Assembly (NCBI GenBank): GCA_000934455.1
Contig: KN888023.1
Span: forward strand, 12,846 to 51,225
Direction: 5' to 3'
DNA: 38,380 bases
Source: Apostichopus parvimensis
Lineage: Eukaryota; Echinodermata; Holothuroidea; Aspidochirotida; Stichopodidae
Part shown: positions 31,500 through 38,380 of the stretch, piece after piece
Layout: each line of letters starts with the position of its first letter
Numbering within the stretch: the first letter of the stretch is position 1
The notes under the pieces: generated by a model
The model's input: only the letters and a program-made list of their open reading frames with translations
Told to the model about the DNA's origin: nothing
The model's database searches: none
Translations under genes and position numbers: made by a program

Positions 31500-31800
31500 A
31501 GGGTGTGGGGGGGGGGAGGGGGAGGAGAAGGACTTTAGCATGTCATTGGTACATTTAACAGCAATTTGATGGTGAACTTTTACCTTACAGAGGCAGTGTC
31601 TGATTTATTTCATATTATGGCACAAACCTACAGAATATATAACTACTGCAGGTAGGGGGGGGGGGGGAGAAGGAGAGGGACTTTAGCATGTCATTGGTAC
31701 ATTTAACAGCAATTTGATGGTGAACATTTACCTTAAAGGGGCAGTGTCAGATTTATTTCATATTATTGCACAAACCTACAGAAGAGTATTATTACTGCCT
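31500..31800 (+). repeat. 148-bp tandem duplication with poly-G leader
   Basis: GACTTTAGCATGTCATTGGT recurs at 31531 and 31679, followed in both by ACATTTAACAGCAATTTGAT and a GGCAGTGTC-GATTTATTTCA block. A poly-G run precedes each copy (31507-31517 and 31656-31668). The block containing AAGGGGCAGTGTCAGATT looks like the end of a MITE, but I could not find a matching inverted end. Confidence 0.85.
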
Positions 31801-32045
31801 CTGAAAGAAATAAAAACACTTTTTGAAATCACACAAGGTTTTCGAAATTACGAGGCATTTTTTTTTTGTCGAAAGTCCAAAAATACTTTGGAATTAAAAT
31901 TTGTTGTCGCAGATGTTTCAAAAATCTTTGATTTTTGTGTGTGGCAGCAATACACTTCTGCACATACCAACATTTACTTGCAAAATTGTTTTTTGGTTAA
32001 TTTTATGGCAAGAAATTTTTTCTCTCCACCACTGTAACTTGTCAG

Positions 32046-32122
32046 CGTATGACTTTCTCAAGTTTGAACCGTATCATTTTCTGAAAGAAATGATAAGAAA
32101 AGTCATGGTTGTTCTTTGTTGA
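32046..32122 (+). CDS. Candidate WDR48 terminal exon 19b (alternative)
   Basis: A T/C-rich stretch ending ACTTGTCAG is followed by a 77-bp frame that fits the same phase-1 donor as exon 19a. It encodes Ala then YDFLKFEPYHFLKEMIRKVM, VVLC and TGA, for a total of 760 residues. Its first half resembles exon 19a: DFLKFEPYHF against DCLKFDAYDF, with 11 identical bases at CTCAAGTTTGA. This could be a duplicated alternative last exon, or chance. Confidence 0.35.
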
Positions 32123-32359
32123 TCCAATTTTGTGAAAACTGATGGAACTTATTATATGTACAATGGATTTAAAAAGAAATAATAGAATATGTAAGATAAT
32201 GTTTATTCGTGGATCTGTTGTTAAGATAGCATATGAATTGTAAATAACAAATTTTCTACTATCAGAAGTATTTAATACATGTTTACTCTGAAGAAGGTTA
32301 AAAATAATAGCTTTTGTCATCTTTCTATGTTGTGGTTCATATGTTAAAACTCATCATTT

Positions 32360-33165
32360 TTGGCCCTAATATGCTGCTGTGTGGCATTCCATATCTGAAA
32401 ATATTTAATTCATATGTTAAAGGGTGTGAAGACTCGCGCAAAAATAAATTCTAATGCTGGTAATCTGACCTAGTTTCGAATGAGGTGTGACAGAAGTCTT
32501 AGACACCACCATCGATCCCAGAAAATACACACAGCTTGCTACCGTCGGTAATAAGACACTAGTGTACAGTCAGTACACACAGCTGCGGTCAATACCCACA
32601 GCACAGTGTATAAACGATACAGCAATGGACATCTCAGGTCCAGCTAAAGATAACATGGTATCACGTTTCATTACTGTCTGCATTTTGTAGCAACACAAAC
32701 AAAACAGAAAGTTCAAATGGCCGCACACGGTTTGGGGCGATTCTTCAATGCCTTTAGAACTCATTGTTAATTTGCCCTAATATGCTGCTGTGTGGTATGC
32801 AATGTCTGAAAATAATTGTTAAGGTGCAATGCATTGATCCCAGAAAATACACACACAGCTTGCTACCGTTGGTAATTAGACACTAGTGTACAGACAGTAC
32901 ACACAGCTGAGGTCAATACCCACAGCACAGTGTATAAACGATACAGCGATGGACATCTCAGGTCTAGCTAAAGATAACAAGGTATCACGTTTCATTACTG
33001 TCTACATTTTGTAGCGACACATACAAAACAGAGAGTTAACTTTTTCAGATGGCCGGACGCGGTTTGGAGCGATTCTTCAATGCCTTTAAAACTCATTGTT
33101 AATTTGCCCTAATATGCTGCTGTGTGGTATGCAATGTCTGAAAATAGTTGTTAAGGTGCAATGCA
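32360..33165 (+). repeat. Tandem duplication that includes the MITE
   Basis: CCCTAATATGCTGCTGTGTG occurs near 32365, 32776 and 33108. The segment from CAGAAAATACACACA to TTCTTCAATGCCTTTA is present twice (about 32518-32756 and 32843-33089; period about 330). The second copy has lost the MITE left end (it begins AAGGTGCAATGCATTGATCC), so the array was made by duplication after insertion. Confidence 0.85.
32420..32754. mobile_element. MITE with imperfect terminal inverted repeats and TA flanks
   Basis: The left end AAGGGTGTGAAGACTCGCGC and the reverse complement of the right end, AAGGCATTGAAGAATCGCCC, match at most positions. TA flanks both ends (32418-32419 and 32755-32756), fitting a TA-targeting (mariner-like) element. 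No transposase frame is present. The interior from about 32510 is repeated in the next unit at about 32835. Confidence 0.7.
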
Positions 33166-33910
33166 CAAATTTGCATCAAATGTTTACCATGCATTTAAAA
33201 CTTGGCAAGGAATCACACAACCTCTTCGTAAGGCCTTCTGGTGCTGAATTGGAATTCCCGCTGGGACTAGTAGGGCACTTTATCCTTGGCCAACCCCCTT
33301 TATTATTTTTTGTATATAAAATGCGAAAATTTAAAATTATGACATTTCTCATGGAGACCCTTGACCTTGTGACCCCCCTTGACCTTGTGACCCCCTTTGC
33401 ACTTTCCTCATCAGCCTATTATTGGATCATCCAGCATCCACCCTGATTACTTCTTCCTAACCTATAGTAAGAAGCATCACCAATACCATTAAAACCATAA
33501 ATTCACTAATCTCCTTTCTACCATATGTTTTTGGTAAATTTAAGGCGAATTTTTGTTTAAGGCGAACATTTTTTAATTCAATAAAAAAATTTCAGTATTC
33601 AATACTGATCTAACCTTGTCCGCATCAAGAAGCTTGACCATATCTGTGTAAAACATAAACACTGTGGACAAGCTAATGTGTGACCAACTGACCATTACTA
33701 CAAAACGTTACTAGTAACGAAATAGAGCTGCTTGGCCTTTACTTTACAAATCTTGTTCAAGACAAGGTAACCATGGTTTCACCTTCAAGGGCATCCTGCA
33801 TTGCATTAGGGCAGTGTGATGGGAATGAGAATAACCCCTTACACCCTCTTCCTCTCCCCAAACGGCAATCCTACTTCCATGAAGGTATAATCCCAATTGC
33901 ATCTTACTAA
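33166..33910. other. AT-rich DNA, no gene seen
   Basis: A doublet of CTTGACCTTGTGACCCC near 33360-33405 resembles a stretch in intron 6 (12165-12310) and both are followed by a TTGGAT-ATCCAG word, so they may be relics of one dispersed repeat. No coding signal is seen. Confidence 0.45.
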
Positions 33911-35026
33911 GCAGGTGAAGATCCAAGAGGCAGGGGTGAAGATTAAAGAGGCCGGGGTGGAGATTAAAGAGGCCCTGGTGGAGATTTATGAGGCCAGGTG
34001 AAGAATCAAGAGGCCGGGTGGAGATTAACGAGGCCGCAGTAAAGATTCAAGAGGCCCGGGGTGAAGATTCAAGAGGCCGAGGTGAAGATTCAAGAGGCCG
34101 GGGTGAAGATTCAAGAGGCCGGGGTAAAGATTCAAGAGGCCGGGGTGAAGATTCAAGAGGCCGGGGTGAAGATTAAAGAGGCCGGGTGGAGATTCAAGAG
34201 GCCCTGGTGGAGATTCAAGAGGCTGGGGTGAAGATTCAAGAGGCCCGGGTGAATATTCAAGAGGCCAGGGTGAAGATCCAAGAGGCCGGGGTGAAGATTC
34301 AAGAGGCCGGGGTGAAGATTCAAGAGGCCGGGTGGAGATTAACGAGGCCGCGGTAAAGATTCAAGAGGCCCGGGGTGAAGATTAAAGAGGCCAGGTGAAG
34401 AATCAAGAGGCCGGGTGGAGATTAACGAGGCCGCGGTAAAGATTCAAGAGGCCCGGGGTGAAGATTCGAGAGGCCGGGTGAAGATTAAAGAGGCCGGGGT
34501 GAAGATTCAAGAGGCCGCGGTGAAGATTAAAGAGGCCGGGGTGGAGATTCAAGAGGCCCTGGTGAAGATTCAAGAGGCCGGGTGAAGATTCAAACGGCCG
34601 GGGTGAAGATTCAAGAGGCTGTGGTTAAGATTCAAGAGGCGGGGTTAAGATTCAAGAGTCCGGGGTGAAGATTCAAGAGAACGGGGTTAAGATTCAAGAG
34701 TCCAGGGTGAAGATTCAAGAGTCCAGGGTGAAGATTCAAGAGGCCGGGATTAAGATTCAAGAGGCAGGGGTGAAGATTCAAGAGTCCGGGGTGAAGATTC
34801 AAGAGCTGTGGTGAAGATTCAAGAGGCGGGGATTAAGATTCAAGAGGCAGGGGTGAAGGATTCAAGAGTCCGGGGTGAAGATTCAAGAGTCCGGGGTGAA
34901 GATTCAAGAGAACGGGGTGAAGATTCAAGAGTCCGGGGTGAAGATTCAAGAGTCCGTGGTGAAGATTCAAGAGGCCGGGGTTAAGATTCAAGAGTCCGGG
35001 GTGAAGATTCAAGAGGCTGGAGTGTA
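33911..35026 (+). repeat. 21-bp minisatellite, about 53 units, with higher-order structure
   Basis: The unit is roughly GATTCAAGAGGCCGGGGTGA plus A, 20-21 bp long, with many variants (GGCCCGGGG, GGCAGGGG, GTCCGGGG, GAACGGGG). A longer composite containing GGTGGAGATTAACGAGGCCG and then GTAAAGATTCAAGAGGC occurs near 34015, 34331 and 34416, so blocks of several units were copied together. The right half (34640-35000) has a different mix, rich in GAGTCCGGGG. The open frame at 33988-34176 is a by-product. Confidence 0.95.
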
Positions 35027-37461
35027 GTGTGTGCAACCTCCATTTCTACCTCACATAAAAAGTTAGTTTCTTATAAGTAGAAAGTTAATTTTTTCTGAAA
35101 AGGATGCTCCCACACCCCTTACATGGAGGGTAGGCTTCAAGTACCCCAGGACCACACCCCACCCTTAATAAAATCCTGGATATTCCCCTGCCAAGGAGGA
35201 AATATGATAGATTTACTTTCATCTGTACTGAACAAAATAAATTGTTAAAACATTTCAAATGGAATTGAATTTTTATTTATTTTTTCCTCACATCCTGCTC
35301 TCCCATTTCAATGACCTTCACAAAGTTAAAGGCCGAGGGACAAAGTTTGATACAAGAAAGGCTTTGTAATGTTGATTTTGTTTGATTTTTATCTTTAGAT
35401 GATTTGAATAGTTCTATACATATTCATGATTAGAATCATATTTCATTAAAGCTCTTAATACCAAGAGTTTGAATCGGGTTATCACAAAATTTGAAATAAA
35501 TCATTGAAAATTAGATACAGGGAAAATTATGAAGATTTAACGATAGTGTTCAATCTTTCTTTTTAAAAACAGCATCTTCAGATGAACCTCAAGAAACACT
35601 GTGTCAAGAAATACTTATACAGTAGTAGCCTTTATGAGGTTTCATCAGATAGTAATTGAAAGGGGGAATTTATTGGGAAAAATAAAAAATGAAGAGAAAA
35701 ATATTCCACACTGTTAGTTGAAACTCCCATCTCAATATCCTTGCCCCTAAGTCGAGTAATTCTTGATTGAATGCAAGCTATTTTGAATGACTAAACCCTC
35801 CATTCTTTCCTGGAGTGGAATGTCGTAGGTGGCCTGTGATGTCATTATGGCAAATGTTTTTCAAAAGCTTTTAATTGCCTGTTTTAATCTTCTTGTGGAT
35901 TTATCTTTGAAACTTGTTTTTTTTTCCTTCTTTTTAAATATAGATAAAGCAATCACCTTTCAGACACTGGAATGTCTCTTCAAAAGTAAATTATTTTGGC
36001 CATGATTTCAGTAATTCTCTGATGCTATTGGACAGTATGAATATCATAATTATGCGACTCATAAGTAGGAACCATATCAGTGTTACAACTAGTCTAAAAT
36101 GGACCTAAAAACTGAGAAATCTGAAAAAAATTAAAATGATGACTTTCGTCAATGTAAATAAAAGTGAATGGCTAGAAGAGGGATATGGAACCAGCTCTTT
36201 CAATAGTTTCAGCAGCTTCTTCGTTTGAAACGGCCGAGACAACTTGTGACCTAAATTAGTAACTTGCGATGGATTCTGCAGATGTATTCAAAAGTTCAAA
36301 CACAATGTTTCTACTCTTGGAGCAACATTGACATCTTTTCGGTACATATGTACTCATCCTCTGTTGAGTCAATATATCTCTTACCCTGGGTTCTGAACGA
36401 ATATGAAAACTGTCAGAATGTCTCACACCTATTACAACAGTACAATGTACAAATTGGTGCTGTATTCCACAGTATATAAAACTTGTGCAGCATCAGACGT
36501 GTCTCTTTGACATTTGCATAAGTACTCTCACACGTTTTTCATATCCTTAACTTCCTCAACTGATTCCCAAAATTTAAAACGACCGTATCGGATTTATTTT
36601 AAAGTGCATGCCAGTACCGCATGCTTAAAACAGATACAAAACTGACAAGGATCATAAAAATTTTGCCTATTCACCTCAAAGTGAAAAAAACTTTCACTGA
36701 TGAAATAAAGTAAGACTGTTTTCGGAAAACGATAATATACCGATTACAGCAAGGTATAAACTGTAGACTACACGTTACTAAGTTAAACTGCTAAAAAACA
36801 ACCATGTAAGAATAAGAAAACTATTTTGGAGGTTTAACCATAAAATGTACTTCAGCTTGATTTATAACAAAAGACAGTTTTTGTTTTCTTTGCCAGAAGG
36901 ATTTTCCTTCCTCATAAACCAATATGCCTATAAATACCCTCAGATCATATGGAGGTGACTAATTAGTATGGGTATTACTCTTGTTGAATTCTAAACATCA
37001 GTTCCAAGCAAATATGGAGTGTAGCAGTTTCCAAAGTTATGTACTATTATGATTGAGTCCTGTGTACAAAAACATGCTATACATCTTTGCATAGCAATTT
37101 GCCCATTTTGCATAGCAGTCCCTTCCATTAATGAACGGGATCGAACAGGTGCGAACCGTTCAGAATCTCAAAGCAACAACTTTGCCATCCTTGCTTGTTC
37201 ACGTGGAGACAGTGACGAGACACACCAACTTCTCTGCCTGTTTATGCTTGTGTTAGTTCCCATGGCAACAGTGACAGTAAACATTCAACGGCGAGGATAG
37301 AACCAGAGCTTGGATGATCAACCATCCAAAATGTATCAAGGATGAAAAATTGCTCATGTTATTTTTGGTAAGTTTTTTTCTCTCTCTCGACCTTGCCTGG
37401 GTCAGATCATCATTTCCCATGCATGTAATCATCGACATTTATGAATATTCATCGATCGATC
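35027..37461. other. Intergenic DNA between WDR48 and the Rab gene, no gene seen
   Basis: AT-rich and without a recognised element. It should contain the 3' UTR of the minus-strand Rab gene at its right end; the first clear minus-strand AATAAA I see is near 36593, too far to be sure. An 83-residue plus-strand frame at 37049-37300 has no recognisable motif. G-run at 37489-37495. Confidence 0.5.
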
Positions 37462-37911
37462 TCAGCAACAAGTAGGTTTTTCTCTCTGGGGGGGAGCTCG
37501 CTCTAGATCCACAATGCTCTTTTGCGGCGATAAAGGCTTTCCGTGAGTTAATAACGTCTGGAATATATATTCAAAGACCTCTTCCACTCCCTGCCCCGTC
37601 TTCGAGCTGGTCTCGAAGAACGGCTTTGCGAACCTCTCCTTGTCCTTCAGTCGATCGTGGTTGAGCCTGACGGAGAAGTCCTCCCCTTCCTCGGAGGGGA
37701 CCCTGAGCTTGGACTTTTGGTCCAGGTCCAGCTTCATCCCCGTCACAACCAGGAGACAATCGTCTCTGGCCGCGTCCAACAGCGGAATGTAACGTTCGTG
37801 AAGGCGTTGGAAAGATTCGGGGTTGGTTATGTCGTATGCGACGATTGCAGCTGCCGCGTCTCGACAGTAAAATGAGTTTAGACCGGAAAATCTCTCTTCA
37901 CCAGCAGTGTC
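37462..37911 (-). CDS. Rab-family small GTPase, C-terminal exon (Rab20-like), 5' part outside the window
   Basis: The exon encodes 149 residues starting DTAGEERFSGLNSFYCRDAA, the G3 region, and ending EKPTCC. A pyrimidine-rich acceptor (TTTCTAG on the minus strand) precedes it. The order is G3 (DTAGE), AIVAYDITN, then DDCLLVVTGMKLDL as the G4 position, then FFETSSKTGQGVEEVF (G5, SSK) and a -CC prenylation signal. LLDAARDDCLLVVTG...DL resembles Rab20 (as remembered: DTASKDCLFAIVGNKVDL); FETSSKTGQ also recalls Rab24. Two key positions are unusual: Glu in place of the catalytic Gln after DTAG, and Met in place of Asn in NKxD. Rab20 and Rab24 are also atypical at the first. The N-terminal exon with the P-loop is not in this window. 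Confidence 0.88.
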   Translation of the reverse strand, partial: DTAGEERFSGLNSFYCRDAAAAIVAYDITNPESFQRLHERYIPLLDAARDDCLLVVTGMKLDLDQKSKLRVPSEEGEDFSVRLNHDRLKDKERFAKPFFETSSKTGQGVEEVFEYIFQTLLTHGKPLSPQKSIVDLERAPPQREKPTCC

Positions 37912-38380
37912 CTAGAAAGTGAAGAAATATATCTCACCAAGTTAACCCGTACCGACCGAAAAGATTTTAGAGGCTTAAAATAGCTCTAATTATTTCACAG
38001 TAAAATAAAGTAAAAACCTTCACATATATGATTTCCAAAATTTTTGTCAGTACAGTGAAAGCTATGACTACCTGGACGCTTCACGACTGGATACTGTCCA
38101 AATGATGGAGATATCCGTAGGAGTTGGCTATATTAATGGACATAGTATTCGAAATGTGATATATAGCAGGCTTGTAACGTACGTCAGCTTGCGTGTGTGA
38201 TTTTGCACAGCAATTGTACACGAAACGTTAAACCCACAAAAACTGCACTTCCTAACAAGAGCATCAATGACGCAGTATCTCAATACTGGAAGTTATAATT
38301 TCGAATCCTAATTTCAAATCTTTGCTCTGTCTCTACAATTATCAATATCAATCATGGTACAACAAATATATAACATTTAT
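37912..38380 (-). other. Intron of the Rab gene (partial), nothing recognised
   Basis: Begins at the acceptor CTTTCTAG on the minus strand. AT-rich, no exon with a P-loop (GxxxxGKS/T) is found up to the window end. Confidence 0.6.

Noticed and set aside
33988..34176. RGEDSRGRGED-type open frame
   Set aside because: A by-product of the 21-bp minisatellite; the frame is lost wherever a unit has 20 bp.
35572..35628. Further alternative last exon after AAAAACAG
   Set aside because: A short frame of 17 codons fits phase 1, but it shows no similarity to candidates 19a or 19b, and open frames of this length are common by chance.
37657..37875. Plus-strand open frame of 72 residues
   Set aside because: It is antisense to the Rab exon, whose minus-strand frame carries clear GTPase motifs.

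Overview
This is a eukaryotic nuclear window from an invertebrate animal. It is AT-rich, with short conserved exons separated by introns of roughly 0.4-2.2 kb, and it carries animal-type LINE, SINE and hAT debris. The repeat types (tRNA-headed SINEs, a LINE tail with a TTA repeat, hAT MITEs) would suit a non-vertebrate deuterostome such as an echinoderm. That is an inference from memory; the species cannot be fixed here.

The main gene is a WDR48 (UAF1) orthologue on the + strand. I could assemble 17 coding exons from 2664 to 23140. Every junction is GT-AG and phase-consistent, and the product is 715 residues, against about 677 in human as I remember it. The N-terminal half is a WD40 propeller. 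The C-terminal half is the WDR48/Bun107-type region that ends in the SUMO-like domain. WDR48 is the activating partner of the deubiquitinases USP1, USP12 and USP46.

Two or three further phase-compatible exons downstream (25518-25579, then 29181-29251 or 32046-32122) could replace the last two codons of exon 17. They would give an extended C-terminus of 758 or 760 residues.

Upstream (1-2663) lie a possible Penelope-type fragment, a LINE 3' end and a hAT MITE with a perfect 8-bp target duplication. Downstream (about 23.1-37.4 kb) is repeat-rich DNA holding two tRNA-headed SINEs, a four-unit ~270-bp tandem array, 17-, 20- and 31-bp arrays, a MITE and a 1.1-kb 21-bp minisatellite. At the right edge, on the - strand, is the last coding exon of a divergent Rab GTPase, closest to Rab20. 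It converges on WDR48.

The most striking pattern is local tandem duplication. In three WDR48 exons (4, 10 and 16) the 3' end of the exon, together with its 5' splice site, has been copied in tandem into the following intron. Exon 16 has at least five splice-site copies, and the second matches the donor consensus better than the genuine one. Other introns carry their own tandem arrays (introns 1, 6, 8, 12, 15 and the post-exon-17 region).
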